Assembly: GCF_003660445.1 (NCBI RefSeq)
Contig: NZ_QZVQ01000002.1
Coordinates: forward strand, 62,001-126,000
Length of the DNA stretch: 64,000 nucleotides
Direction of reading: 5' to 3'
From: Croceibacterium ferulae
GTDB taxonomy: Bacteria; Pseudomonadota; Alphaproteobacteria; Sphingomonadales; Sphingomonadaceae
Below the pieces are notes generated by a model that saw only the letters and a program-made list of their open reading frames with translations, searched no databases and was not told where the DNA came from. Of the stretch, positions 19,892 through 28,605 are shown piece by piece. A program made the translations under genes and the position numbers. Each line of letters opens with the position of its first letter. The first letter of the stretch is position 1.

Positions 19892-20721
19892 CCGCCCAGC
19901 AGGATGGAGATGCGCCGGTTGCGCGGATCGGCCGGGTTGTCGGCCACCACCGGTTCCCGATCGGCCACGCCCTCGATCCGGCGGAACCGGCCCGGCGCGA
20001 TGCCGTGGCGCACGAAGGACTGGCGGGTGGCTTCCGCCCGCCCGCTGCTGAGCGCCCAGTTGTTGCCCGCACCATTGCGCCATTGCAGCGCATCGGTGTG
20101 GCCACGCACTGTCAGCAGCCCGGCCTCGTCCGCCACGGTATCGGCGATCGCCTCCACCAGCGCGTCCGCCTCCGCCGTCATCACCGTGGTGCCCAGCTGG
20201 AACATGGAGAAGTCGGCATCGTCGACCAGGTCGATGCGGATACCTTCGGTCGTGTCGACCATCTTCACCTGCTTCATGAGCCGCCGCAACCGCTTGTCGG
20301 CGGCCAGCTTCTCCTCCAGCTGCTCGCGCATGCGGGTGATCGCATCGGCGCCTTCGCGCGGGCCGCCGGTCGCGCCGCGCGGGATGGTCAGCGCGCGGGT
20401 GCCGGTCTGCCCCTGACGGTGGGGGTAATCGTCCACCTCCGTGATGGATGATCCGCCCAGCAGGCCGTTGTTCGATCCGGCGCTCCCTTCCTTGGTCTTG
20501 ATCAGCGTGGGAGTGAAGTAGTCGGCCAGGCCGCGGCGCTGCGCCTCCGTGGTGGAGCCCAGCAGCCACAGCAGCAGGAAGAAGGCCATCATCGCGGTCA
20601 CGAAATCGGCATAGGCGACCTTCCAGGCGCCGCCATGGTGGCCGCTGGCCGCCACAACCGTGACCTTCTTGACGATGATCGGCGGCGGCAGGTCGTTCTT
20701 GCCGCGGGGTGCAGCGGCCAT
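19888..20721 (-). CDS. motB: Flagellar motor stator protein MotB
   Basis: Peptidoglycan-anchored stator subunit of 277 aa. One N-terminal membrane helix (about 34-55, VAYADFVTAMMAFFLLLWLL) carries the proton-binding Asp39. A linker and an OmpA-like peptidoglycan-binding domain (about 150-277) follow, with TVRGHTDA and the NRRISILL end. The linker is rich in Gly and Ser. It follows motA by one base on the same strand, and both probably belong to the long flgB-to-motB transcript. It shares its stop region with gph on the other strand. This is the ordinary stator pair, distinct from the MotA-like/one-TM pair at 29.5-30.6 kb. Confidence 0.95.
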   Translation of the reverse strand: MAAAPRGKNDLPPPIIVKKVTVVAASGHHGGAWKVAYADFVTAMMAFFLLLWLLGSTTEAQRRGLADYFTPTLIKTKEGSAGSNNGLLGGSSITEVDDYPHRQGQTGTRALTIPRGATGGPREGADAITRMREQLEEKLAADKRLRRLMKQVKMVDTTEGIRIDLVDDADFSMFQLGTTVMTAEADALVEAIADTVADEAGLLTVRGHTDALQWRNGAGNNWALSSGRAEATRQSFVRHGIAPGRFRRIEGVADREPVVADNPADPRNRRISILLGG

Positions 20722-20722
20722 G

Positions 20723-21586
20723 TCAGCGCCCCCGCAGGCTGTCTAGCAGTTCGGACAGGCCAGGCCGGAAGGCATGGCCCAGGCCGGACCGCGCGCTTTC
20801 CACCACCAGCGGCTGCGGATAGCCGTTCAGCGTGGCGATGATGACCTGCTTCACCGCATGGAAGATCTGCTCGTCCTGATCCAGCACCTGCTTCAGCCGG
20901 CCGGCCAGCGGACCCACGATGCCGTAGGCCAGCAGCACGCCCAGGAACGTGCCGACCAGCGCCGATCCGATCATCCCGCCCAGCACCTCGGGCGGCTCGC
21001 TGATGGATCCCATGGTCTTCACCACACCCAGCACCGCGGCCACGATGCCCAGCGCCGGCAGCGCATCCGCCAGCGATTGCAGCGCATGCTGCGGTTCCTG
21101 CATGTCGTGGAAGTGCGTCTTCATGGCATTGTCCATCACGTCCTCCACCGCATGGGTCTCCAGCGTGCCGGAAGACACCACGATCAGCGTCAGCGTGTCG
21201 CTGATCAGCGCGGTCAGCGGCTTGTTGGCCAGCAGGCGCGGATATTCCGCGAAGATGGTGGAGCTCGCCGGGTCCGTCACATGGGATTCCAGCGCCACCG
21301 GCCCGTCGGCGCGCAGCACCTTCATCAGCTTGCTGGTCAGCGCGATGGCGTCGATGTGATCCTGCTTGCTGTGCTTGGGCCCCTTGAAGATCTTGCCGAA
21401 ACTGCCGCCGATGGCCTTCAACTCGTGCAGCGAATTGCCGGCGATCATGGCACCCACCGCCGCACCGCCGATGATCAGCATCTCGTGCGGCAAAGCGTGC
21501 ATCACCGGCCCCAGCGCACCGCCGGTAAAGGCAAACCCGCCGAAGACCATCACCAGCAGGACGATTATCCCGATTGCAGCATACAT
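20723..21586 (-). CDS. motA: Flagellar motor stator protein MotA
   Basis: Proton-channel stator subunit of 287 aa with four membrane helices, two at the N-terminus (IIVLLVMVFGGFAFTGG and MLIIGGAAVGAMIA) and two after a large cytoplasmic loop. The late helices contain the conserved Pro (ALPALGIVAAVLGVVKTMG) and the segment GTFLGVLLAYGIVGPLAGRL. It pairs with MotB and drives rotation. Length and topology are full MotA, in contrast to the shortened homologue at 29554. It begins 41 bp after flgL ends, so it probably belongs to the same transcript; no clear promoter was found in that gap. Confidence 0.95.
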   Translation of the reverse strand: MYAAIGIIVLLVMVFGGFAFTGGALGPVMHALPHEMLIIGGAAVGAMIAGNSLHELKAIGGSFGKIFKGPKHSKQDHIDAIALTSKLMKVLRADGPVALESHVTDPASSTIFAEYPRLLANKPLTALISDTLTLIVVSSGTLETHAVEDVMDNAMKTHFHDMQEPQHALQSLADALPALGIVAAVLGVVKTMGSISEPPEVLGGMIGSALVGTFLGVLLAYGIVGPLAGRLKQVLDQDEQIFHAVKQVIIATLNGYPQPLVVESARSGLGHAFRPGLSELLDSLRGR

Positions 21587-21627
21587 GCGTCAGAGCCCTT
21601 GTTTGGCGCCAGGCTAACGGCGAAAGA

Positions 21628-22542
21628 TTACGAAAGCTGATCGAACAGCGAGATATTGGCGAGCCGCACGAAGCTGGCCTGGCTGGCTTCCAGGACGGTC
21701 ATCACCTCCTGCAGCTTGCTGATCGTCACGGCGAGGTCGGCGGAGCCCACATCCTTGGCCTCCTGTGCCCGCAATTCCGAGTTGTTGGTGCGCCGGTCGT
21801 CCATCAGTTCGACCCAGTTCATGCGCGACCCGATCACCGCCTGCGCGGTGGTGACCCGCTCCAGCCCGGCGGACAGTCCTTCCAGCGCCCCGCGCGAGGC
21901 GGCGACCGGATCGCTGCCGTCGCCCTGCAGCGCGGATGCCAGCGTGCCCAGCATCGCGAACAGGTCCGTCGGGGTACCGTTCACGTCGAACGCGAACACC
22001 TCCGGCCCGGTGAGCGAAGGGGTGACGGACTGCCCTTCCCCCAGGTCGATTGCCTTGCTGGCGCCGCTGCCCTGATAGGTGATCACGCCGCCCACCTCCG
22101 CATAGGCGGCACCCGCGCCCTGCCCGCCGAACAGGGCATGGCCGGACCCGTTCTCGCCGTTGGCGATGGTCAGCAGGCTGCGCCGCAGGTCTGCCGCTTC
22201 CACCCCCAGCGCGGTGCGCTGGCTGTCGGTCATGATGCCGTTCGCGGCCTGTTGCGCCAGTTCCTGCGCGCGGATGATGATGTCCGCCATCGAGCCGAGC
22301 GCGCTGTCCACCAGATCCATTTCGGCCATCGCGGCGTTGGAGCCGCTCTGGTCGACCTGCGCCAGCCGTTCCCCGCGCGACAGGCTGCGCAGCCGCGCAG
22401 CGGCGACGGGATCGTCGGAGGAGGTGGTCAGCCGGTTGCCGGTGCTGGCCTGCTCCTGCAGCCTGGCCGCCTGGCCGCGCAGGTCCGTCAGGTACCGGTT
22501 CGACTTGTCGTAAAAGGCGGCGGTGGAAAGGTTCACGGTCAT
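21628..22542 (-). CDS. flgL: Flagellar hook-filament junction protein FlgL
   Basis: Second hook-filament adaptor, 304 aa, exported by the flagellar secretion system. The flagellin-like N-terminal helix (NLSTAAFYDKSNRYLTDL) and the C-terminal coiled-coil (VTISKLQEVMTVLEASQAS) resemble FlgL. The usual flagellin-like D0/D1 ends flank a short variable centre. Its ATG overlaps the flgK stop by one base. Position after flgK and before motA is as in many flagellar clusters. No flagellin gene lies in this window. Confidence 0.9.
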   Translation of the reverse strand: MTVNLSTAAFYDKSNRYLTDLRGQAARLQEQASTGNRLTTSSDDPVAAARLRSLSRGERLAQVDQSGSNAAMAEMDLVDSALGSMADIIIRAQELAQQAANGIMTDSQRTALGVEAADLRRSLLTIANGENGSGHALFGGQGAGAAYAEVGGVITYQGSGASKAIDLGEGQSVTPSLTGPEVFAFDVNGTPTDLFAMLGTLASALQGDGSDPVAASRGALEGLSAGLERVTTAQAVIGSRMNWVELMDDRRTNNSELRAQEAKDVGSADLAVTISKLQEVMTVLEASQASFVRLANISLFDQLS

Positions 22543-23879
22543 TATCTGATCCCGATCAAGGTGTCGAACAGGTCGCTGGCCACCTGCATGGCCCGGCTGC
22601 TGGCCTGGAAGGCCTGCTGGAAGCGGATCAGGTTGGCCGCTTCCGTATCCAGGTCGACGCCGGCCTGCTGCTGCAGGACGATCTTCGCGGAGGAGGCGAT
22701 GGTGCCCAGCGCCTCGTTCGACAGGGTGCGCGCTGCGACCAGGGCGGAGGCGTCGAACAGCAGCAGGTTCATGTCGCCGGCCGGGTCCAGCGTCGCCACC
22801 GCCTGCCGCAGGGCCATCAGGTTCGTGCCGTCACGGCTGTTCGCAGGCGCGCCCGCCGCCGCCGCGGCAATCCCGCCACCGCTGGCAAGGACCATCCGCA
22901 TCCCGGCCGCGCCGGTCCCGGCAAAGATCGGCTGGCCCGTGGCGCCCGTAAGGTCCACGCCCGCAGCCTGGGCTTCGTTCACCGTCTGCGCGATGCCATC
23001 GGCCAGCGCGTCGAGCCGGGTGTGGAAGGTGTTGGCGTTGGCCACGCCCGCCTGCGCGCCGCCCAGACTGCCGCCGCTGATGGAAAGGGCGGCACCGTTC
23101 ACGGCGAAGGACAGCGTGTTGTCCGCCGCGATGTCCATGGCCAGAGTGCCCGCGACATTACCCTCGACGAACAGCGCGCCGGCCGCACCGCCCAGCCGCA
23201 CTGACACGGTGCCATCCGCCGCGAACTCCGCCGAACTGTCCGCATGGGTGCTCAGTTCGCCCAGCAGCAGGTCGCGCCGGTCCAGCAGCGCGGCCTTGTC
23301 CGTGCTGCCATTGGTCGCACGCGCCAGGCTGACATTGACCCGCGCCAGCTCGGCGCCGAGCTGGTTGACCTGCGCGACATCAGCGCCGGCTTCGAAATGC
23401 ATGCCGTCCACGCTTGCATCCAGACCTTGCGCCGCGAGGTTGAATTTGCCCGCCATCGCATCCGCCTGCGCCAGCACCACCGCCCGCAGGGCCGGATCGT
23501 TCGGATTGTTGGACAGCTGCTGCAGCGCGGCCTCGAACTCGACCACGGAATCGAAGATCGCGGTGTCCTCCAGCGCGGTCTCGATCTCGCGCAGGGCCGC
23601 CAGGTCCGTGTCGGACCGGGCGAGGTCGCCCGCGGTGCGGCGCACCTCCGCCTGGCGGAAGGCATCGGCGTTGCGGTGGATCGACCCGACCCGCGCGCCT
23701 GACAGGTTGATGTCGCCGCCATACGGGAACACGCCGCGCCCGGCCAATTCCTCCAGCCTGGCGGAACGGCGAATGTAACCCTCGGTAGAGGCATTGGCGA
23801 TGTTGTGTGCCGTCACGTCCAGCGCGGCACGTGCCGCCTTGGCGCCGGCGGCGCCGATGGTCAGAAGATCGGAGGCCAT
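22542..23879 (-). CDS. flgK: Flagellar hook-associated protein FlgK
   Basis: Hook-filament junction protein of 445 aa. The N-terminal rod/hook signature (AARAALDVTAHNIANASTEGYIRR) and the C-terminal end (NLIRFQQAFQASSRAMQVASDLFDTLI) are typical. It is shorter than the roughly 550 aa of enteric FlgK, mainly through a smaller variable middle. It follows flgJ by three bases and couples to flgL by a one-base overlap. Confidence 0.92.
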   Translation of the reverse strand: MASDLLTIGAAGAKAARAALDVTAHNIANASTEGYIRRSARLEELAGRGVFPYGGDINLSGARVGSIHRNADAFRQAEVRRTAGDLARSDTDLAALREIETALEDTAIFDSVVEFEAALQQLSNNPNDPALRAVVLAQADAMAGKFNLAAQGLDASVDGMHFEAGADVAQVNQLGAELARVNVSLARATNGSTDKAALLDRRDLLLGELSTHADSSAEFAADGTVSVRLGGAAGALFVEGNVAGTLAMDIAADNTLSFAVNGAALSISGGSLGGAQAGVANANTFHTRLDALADGIAQTVNEAQAAGVDLTGATGQPIFAGTGAAGMRMVLASGGGIAAAAAGAPANSRDGTNLMALRQAVATLDPAGDMNLLLFDASALVAARTLSNEALGTIASSAKIVLQQQAGVDLDTEAANLIRFQQAFQASSRAMQVASDLFDTLIGIR

Positions 23880-23882
23880 GGT

Positions 23883-24164
23883 TTACCGCTCCCGTGCCGC
23901 GCCGTGGCGGGCGAGTTGTGCTTCAAGCATGTCGGCCAGTCCCAGCATCCCGGAGCCGGCGGCGAGGTCGGCGAAATGCGAGTCCTGCATCTCGGCAAAG
24001 GTGTCCTGTCCGGCGCCGCCCCCAAACAGGTCGTCGCCCATGTCGCTGGTGCGCGCGGCGGCCAGCATCTGGCGCAGCATGATGGCTTCGAACCCTTCGG
24101 CGGCCTGGCGCAGTTCGCTCTTGGGCGCAGCGGCAGGAGTGACGGTGGTGACCGGCGCGATCAT
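23883..24164 (-). CDS. flgJ: Rod-binding protein, FlgJ N-terminal domain only
   Basis: 93-aa protein equal to the N-terminal rod-capping domain of FlgJ (AAEGFEAIMLRQMLAAAR, then the HFADLAAGSGMLGLADMLEAQLA region). The C-terminal glucosaminidase/muramidase half of enteric FlgJ is absent. A separate lytic transglycosylase gene in the flagellar block (31920) probably supplies peptidoglycan cutting. It overlaps flgI by four bases. Single-domain FlgJ proteins are known in alphaproteobacteria, so this is probably a lineage trait and not a truncation. Confidence 0.88.
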   Translation of the reverse strand: MIAPVTTVTPAAAPKSELRQAAEGFEAIMLRQMLAAARTSDMGDDLFGGGAGQDTFAEMQDSHFADLAAGSGMLGLADMLEAQLARHGAARER

Positions 24165-25264
24165 ATGACCAGCATCTCCGCCTTGAGAGAGCCCGCCTGC
24201 TTCAGCGCCTCCAGGATGGCGACCAGGTCGGACGGGGTGGTGCCCAGCATGTTCAGCGCATCGACCACCTCGGCCAGGCTGGCGCCGGGCTCGAACAGGG
24301 CGACGCGGCCGCCTCCCTCCTCGATGCTGACGGCAGAGTCCTGCTGCACGGCGGTGCGACCATTGCCGAAGGGTTCGGGCTGCACCACGCTGGGACTTTC
24401 CTCCACCCGCACCACCAGGCTGCCGTGGCTGATCGCCGCGGGCGCCAGGCGCACTGCGCTGGAAATGACGACGGTGCCGGTGCGGCTATTGATGACCACG
24501 CGGGCCGCAGCCTCAGCCGGGTTCACGTCGAGCATCTCGATCTCCGCCATCAGGCCCGCGCGGAGATCGGCCCCGGCCGGCAGGGTCAGCGCCAGCGTGG
24601 CGCCGTCTTCCACCGATGCGGCACCCGGCAGCTGGCTGTTGATCGCGTCGCGCACCCGAGAAATGGTCAGGAAATCGGCTTGGAACAGATTCCAGCGCAG
24701 CACCGGCTGCGTCTCGAACCCGATCGCCACGCCGCGTTCCACCGTGGCGCCTTCGGGAATACGGCCGACCGTCGGCACATTGACCGTCAGACTGGACCCG
24801 TCCCGCCCCGTCACGCCCAGCCCACCCACGGCCAGGCTGCCCTGTGCCATGGCGTAGATCTGCCCGTCTGCGCCATAAAGGGGGCTCATGATGAGCGCCC
24901 CGCCCCGCAAAGACCGAGCGCGGCCGATAGCGGACACGGTGATGTCGATCCGCTGCCCCGGCTTGGCGAAGGCCGGCAAGTCCGCCGTGATCATCACCGC
25001 CGCGGCATTGCGCAGCGCAGGGTTCACGCCCGGGGGCAGCTGGAAGCCCAGCCGGTTGGTGACGCCGCGCATCGCCTCCGCCGTGTAGATGAAGTTGTCG
25101 TCGCCCGTACCGTCCAGTCCGACCACCACGCCGTAGCCGGTCAGCTGGTTGCCGCGCACGGACTGGAACGTGCCCAGATCGCGCACGCGCTCCGCCGCGG
25201 CAGGGCTGGTCAGCGCGGCGCAGGCGGCTGCGGCGGCAAGCAGGAGGTGTCGCAAGGAGCGCAT
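24161..25264 (-). CDS. flgI: Flagellar P-ring protein FlgI
   Basis: Periplasmic P-ring subunit of 367 aa with a Sec signal peptide (about 1-23). Conserved segments are RVRDLGTFQSVRGNQLTGYG, VVGLDGTGDD and, near the end, MLGTTPSDLVAILEALKQAG. The ATG at 25262-25264 overlaps the flgH stop by one base; the longer in-frame extension would read back through flgH and lacks a signal. FlgA, encoded across the divide at 30633, is its assembly chaperone. Confidence 0.95.
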   Translation of the reverse strand: MRSLRHLLLAAAAACAALTSPAAAERVRDLGTFQSVRGNQLTGYGVVVGLDGTGDDNFIYTAEAMRGVTNRLGFQLPPGVNPALRNAAAVMITADLPAFAKPGQRIDITVSAIGRARSLRGGALIMSPLYGADGQIYAMAQGSLAVGGLGVTGRDGSSLTVNVPTVGRIPEGATVERGVAIGFETQPVLRWNLFQADFLTISRVRDAINSQLPGAASVEDGATLALTLPAGADLRAGLMAEIEMLDVNPAEAAARVVINSRTGTVVISSAVRLAPAAISHGSLVVRVEESPSVVQPEPFGNGRTAVQQDSAVSIEEGGGRVALFEPGASLAEVVDALNMLGTTPSDLVAILEALKQAGSLKAEMLVI

Positions 25265-25929
25265 CAGAACGGGCTCACCAGATTGAAGAAGTTGGTCAGC
25301 CAGCCTTGCCGGCTCGACTGCTGCACCGATCCGCGGCCGCCATAGGTGATGCGGGCATCGGCGACGCGGTTGGACAGCACATCGTTGCCGGGACCGATAT
25401 CGGCCAGCCGGATGATGCCGGACAGCTGGATCCACTCCTCGCCCTGGCTGAAGGCCATCTGCTTCTCGCCCCGGACCAGCGCGGTGCCGTTCGGGCGCAC
25501 ATCGACAATGGTCACGGTGATGTCCCCTTGCAGCCTGCTCTGCTGGGCCGCGTCGCCCCCGCCATTGAACGACGAGGACGCGCCGGAATTAACCCCGGAC
25601 GGGTTGAAGGAGAACGGGCCGGTGGCCGGTGGCGAGACGGTGATGCCACCGTCGCGCTGCGTCTGGCTGCTGGCCGACTTGACCGTGCTGGTCACCTCCA
25701 CCAGCCGCACGGTGACGAGGTCGCCGATGCCCTGCGCCCGGTAGCCGCGATATAGCGGGGCATAGCCGTTCGCCGCCTGGTAGATGGCCCCATTGCCGTC
25801 AGACGTGGCGGGCGCTGGAACAGGCGCTGGGGGCAGTACGGGCATGTAGCCCAGCGGCCGCTGGCCCACGCCGCCGCAGCCAGCCAGCAGCAGGGCGAGC
25901 GCAGGCACCAGGATGAGGGAGGAGCGCAT
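25264..25929 (-). CDS. flgH: Flagellar L-ring lipoprotein FlgH
   Basis: Outer-membrane L-ring subunit of 221 aa. The lipobox LLAGC near residue 18 follows a short lipoprotein signal. The L-ring signatures GDLVTVRLVE, ITVTIVDVRPNGTALVRGEK and LSGIIRLADIGPGNDVLSN are present. The start at 25927-25929 was preferred because the longer reading hides the lipobox. It lies between flgG and flgI in the standard order. Confidence 0.94.
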   Translation of the reverse strand: MRSSLILVPALALLLAGCGGVGQRPLGYMPVLPPAPVPAPATSDGNGAIYQAANGYAPLYRGYRAQGIGDLVTVRLVEVTSTVKSASSQTQRDGGITVSPPATGPFSFNPSGVNSGASSSFNGGGDAAQQSRLQGDITVTIVDVRPNGTALVRGEKQMAFSQGEEWIQLSGIIRLADIGPGNDVLSNRVADARITYGGRGSVQQSSRQGWLTNFFNLVSPF

Positions 25930-25934
25930 GACGA

Positions 25935-26723
25935 TCACAGCGTCTGGTTCGCGTTCTGGAGCATCTCGTCGACGGCGGAGACCATCTTCGAATTGATCTC
26001 GTAAGCGCGCTGGCACTCGATCATGGCGACCAGTTCCTCCACGATGTTGACGTTGCTGCCCTCCAGCATGCCCTGCCGGATATTGCCGCGCCCCTGCTCG
26101 CCACCGGCAGCAAGTTGCGCCGGGCCGCTGGCGGCGGTTTCGAGCAGGAAGTTGTCACCGATCGCGCGCAGGCCCGCCGGGTTGGTGAAGTTGGCCACCT
26201 GCAGCTGGCCCAGCTCGGACGGTTCCGCCTGGTTCGGCATGATCGCGGTTACGGTGCCATCGGGCGCGATGCTGACCCCGGTTGCGCCTTCGGGCACGGT
26301 GATGGTCGGCTGCACGGCGAAACCCTGCTGCGTCACCAGCTGGCCATCGGCGGTCAGCGCGAAGTTCCCCGCGCGGGTATAGGCAAGCTGCCCGTCGGGC
26401 CGCTCCACCTGGAAATAGCCATTTCCGTCCAGCGCCAGGTCGTATGCCTGGTCGGTCATGTTCAGCGTGCCCTGCGTCACGATCTGGCTGGTCGATTGCA
26501 GCGCCACGCCGGTCCCCAGGTTCAGCCCGGTGGCATAGGCCGTCTGCGCGGAGGACCGCTGCCCGGCGACACGCGCATCCTGATAGGCGAGTGTGGCGAA
26601 GTTGGCGCGGTCGCGCTTGAAGCCGGTGGTGGCGACGTTGGCCAGGTTGTTGGCGATCACCTGCATGCGGTGGCCCTGGGCCTCTAGCCCGGTACTGGCG
26701 ACCTGGAGTGCGTTGGTAGGCAT
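25935..26723 (-). CDS. flgG: Distal rod protein FlgG
   Basis: 262-aa distal rod subunit. The N-terminal ALQVASTGLEAQGHRMQVIA segment with NNLANVATTGFKRDRANF, and the C-terminal LVAMIECQRAYEINSKMVSA, are near-consensus FlgG. Length is exactly typical. It lies 25 bp downstream of flgF and 5 bp upstream of flgH. Confidence 0.96.
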   Translation of the reverse strand: MPTNALQVASTGLEAQGHRMQVIANNLANVATTGFKRDRANFATLAYQDARVAGQRSSAQTAYATGLNLGTGVALQSTSQIVTQGTLNMTDQAYDLALDGNGYFQVERPDGQLAYTRAGNFALTADGQLVTQQGFAVQPTITVPEGATGVSIAPDGTVTAIMPNQAEPSELGQLQVANFTNPAGLRAIGDNFLLETAASGPAQLAAGGEQGRGNIRQGMLEGSNVNIVEELVAMIECQRAYEINSKMVSAVDEMLQNANQTL

Positions 26724-26748
26724 GTGTGCGTTGTCCTTCGTGTTTCGG

Positions 26749-27489
26749 TCAGCCGAGGCGCATCAGGGAGGCGCCGCTTTCATCGATCTCCCCGGCGGTG
26801 GCGATCAGCTTCGTGCGCATGGCGAACAGGCGCTGCGCGTCGATCATCTCCACCAGCACTTCCGATGAATTGACGTTCGACTGCTCCAGCGAAGCCGTCA
26901 CCAGCGTGGCCTGCTCGTCCGCCGGCAGCACGCCGCCGCCAACCACGCGGAACAGGCCGTCCAGCCCCTTCAGCACCTCGCTGCCGGTGGCGCTGGCCAG
27001 CTTGATCCGCCCGGCATCCTGCGGCGGAGCGGCGGGCTGGGCCGGATCGCGCACCGTGATGCTGCCATCCGCCGCCAGCTGCGGCTGCACGTTGGGCGGC
27101 AGGCTGATCGGGCCATCGGCACCCAGCACCAGAAACCCTTCGCCATTGGTCAGCAGGCCCGCCGCATTGACGGCCAGGTCGCCGCGGCGGGTATAGGCTT
27201 CGCTGCCATCGGGCGCCTGCACCGCCAGCAGCGCGTCGCCGTTCAGCGCCACGTCCAGCGGGTTGCCCGTCTGGACCACCTCTCCGCTGCGCATGTCCGC
27301 GCCGCGCACCTCCCCCTTCTGCATGGCGCGCACTTCCAGTGCTTGCCCCCGCAGGGTGACGGGGCGCCGGTCCAGTTCCTCCGCCCGGAAGCCGATGGTC
27401 TGCGCATTCGCCATGTTGCTGGCGGTGACGCGCTGCTGGTCCATCGAAGCGCGCATGCCGGACAGGGCGGTGTAGATAAGGCGGTCCAT
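26749..27489 (-). CDS. flgF: Proximal rod protein FlgF
   Basis: 246-aa rod subunit beginning MDRLIYTALSGMRASMDQQ, with the SNMANAQTIGFRAE motif and a C-terminal LVEMIDAQRLFAMRTKLIAT segment. It resembles FlgG but lacks its consensus start, and its position immediately before flgG supports FlgF. The gap from flgE is nine bases. Confidence 0.93.
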   Translation of the reverse strand: MDRLIYTALSGMRASMDQQRVTASNMANAQTIGFRAEELDRRPVTLRGQALEVRAMQKGEVRGADMRSGEVVQTGNPLDVALNGDALLAVQAPDGSEAYTRRGDLAVNAAGLLTNGEGFLVLGADGPISLPPNVQPQLAADGSITVRDPAQPAAPPQDAGRIKLASATGSEVLKGLDGLFRVVGGGVLPADEQATLVTASLEQSNVNSSEVLVEMIDAQRLFAMRTKLIATAGEIDESGASLMRLG

Positions 27490-27498
27490 CGGTCAGCC

Positions 27499-28311
27499 TC
27501 AGCTGCGCAGGTTGATGATGGTTTCGGTGATGCGGGTGGCGGTGTCGATCGCCTTGGCATTGGCCTGGAAGTTGCGCTGCGCGCTGATCAGGCCGACCAG
27601 TTCTTCCGCAATGTCGACATTGGACCGCTCCAGCGCGCCCGACAGCAGGGAGCCATAGCGGCCGCTGCCCGCCTCGCCATACACCGCCTGGCCGGACAGG
27701 CCGGTGGCTTCCCAGTTGGAGGAGCCGACCTGCTGCAGCCCTGTGTTGGAGGCAAAGGACGCCAGCGCCACGCGGCCGACCGCTGTGGTCGTGCCATCCG
27801 CATAGGTGGCGGTCATCAGCCCGTCTTCGGCAATGGTCAGCCCGGCCAGCTCGGCCCCGGCCCCATTGGCGGGGGGGACCAGCGCATCGACGGGTGCGGG
27901 GTTGGTGACCGCCCCTTCGGCGTTGACTGCGAACACCTGCAGCCGGTTGTCCGACCCGTCCTGGATATGACCGTTGCTGTCCAGCATCATGGCCCCGTTG
28001 CGGGTGTAGGACATGGAGCCGTCCTTTGCCGCCTTGGTGGCGAAGAAGCCGTCGCCATTGATGGCGATGTCGAGCGCGGAGCCGGTCTGCTCCACGGAGC
28101 CGACCGTGAAGTTCTGCGTGATCGCTTCCATGGTGGCGCCGATGCCCTGGGTCTTGCGCGGGTCGGACATGGCGGATTTGGCGACGATGTCCGCGAAGCT
28201 GGCGTTCGACTTCTTGAAGCCGGTGGTTTCGGTGTTGGCGATGTTGTGGGCGATGACGCCCAGATCGGCCTGGGCGTTCTTCAGCCCGCTGATGGAGGTA
28301 TAGTAGGACAT
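27499..28311 (-). CDS. flgE: Flagellar hook protein FlgE, compact form
   Basis: Hook subunit of 270 aa. The N-terminus (SYYTSISGLKNAQADLGVIA, HNIANTETTGFKKSNASFAD) and the QGIGATMEAITQNFTVGSVE stretch are FlgE signatures, and the C-terminus carries the usual AQRNFQANAKAIDT helix. Typical FlgE is about 400 aa or more; here the middle that forms the outer hook domains is mostly missing, leaving a protein the size of FlgG. It sits between flgD and flgF. An alternative reading as a rod protein is less likely because FlgF and FlgG are both present and the ends match FlgE. Confidence 0.85.
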   Translation of the reverse strand: MSYYTSISGLKNAQADLGVIAHNIANTETTGFKKSNASFADIVAKSAMSDPRKTQGIGATMEAITQNFTVGSVEQTGSALDIAINGDGFFATKAAKDGSMSYTRNGAMMLDSNGHIQDGSDNRLQVFAVNAEGAVTNPAPVDALVPPANGAGAELAGLTIAEDGLMTATYADGTTTAVGRVALASFASNTGLQQVGSSNWEATGLSGQAVYGEAGSGRYGSLLSGALERSNVDIAEELVGLISAQRNFQANAKAIDTATRITETIINLRS

Positions 28312-28317
28312 AGTCGG

Positions 28318-28605
28318 TTACTCCGTGACGGGATTGGCGGTGGACAGGCGGTCGAGCTTGGCGGAGATCGCCTCCAGCGTGCTGCTGACATCGGTCATGG
28401 TGGCGAGGCTGGAGAACTGCGCCATCTGCGCCAGCATCTGGGTGTTATCGACCGGGGCGAAGGGGTCCTGCTGCTGCAGCTGGGTGGTCATCAGCTGCAG
28501 GAAATCCGCCTGGCCGAGGCTTTCCAGCCCCCTGCCCGAAGTGGCGCTTTCAGTGCGGTTGCTGGCCGTGGCGTTCTGCAGCTGGGTGATCGTGGAAAGG
28601 CTCAT
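28318..28605 (-). CDS. flgD: Hook-capping scaffold FlgD, N-terminal part only
   Basis: 95-aa protein with the FlgD core (LGQADFLQLMTTQLQQQDPF, VDNTQMLAQMAQFSSL). Usual FlgD is about 220 aa with C-terminal tudor/Ig-like cap domains; these are absent, and the frame ends cleanly at 28318 with flgE starting 7 bp later. No frameshifted remnant of the missing half was seen. It overlaps flgC by four bases. It may be a minimal scaffold matched to the compact FlgE, or the cap domain may be encoded elsewhere. Confidence 0.85.
   Translation of the reverse strand: MSLSTITQLQNATASNRTESATSGRGLESLGQADFLQLMTTQLQQQDPFAPVDNTQMLAQMAQFSSLATMTDVSSTLEAISAKLDRLSTANPVTE

Noticed and set aside
21587-21627. Sigma-54-like site in front of motA
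   Set aside because: The -24 part is present, but the -12 element is GG where GC is needed; motAB more likely lies on the flgB-operon transcript.
27499-28605. FlgD and FlgE as pseudogenes broken by frameshifts
   Set aside because: The neighbouring spacing is tight and no leftover FlgD or FlgE sequence appears in other frames, so compact genes are more likely.
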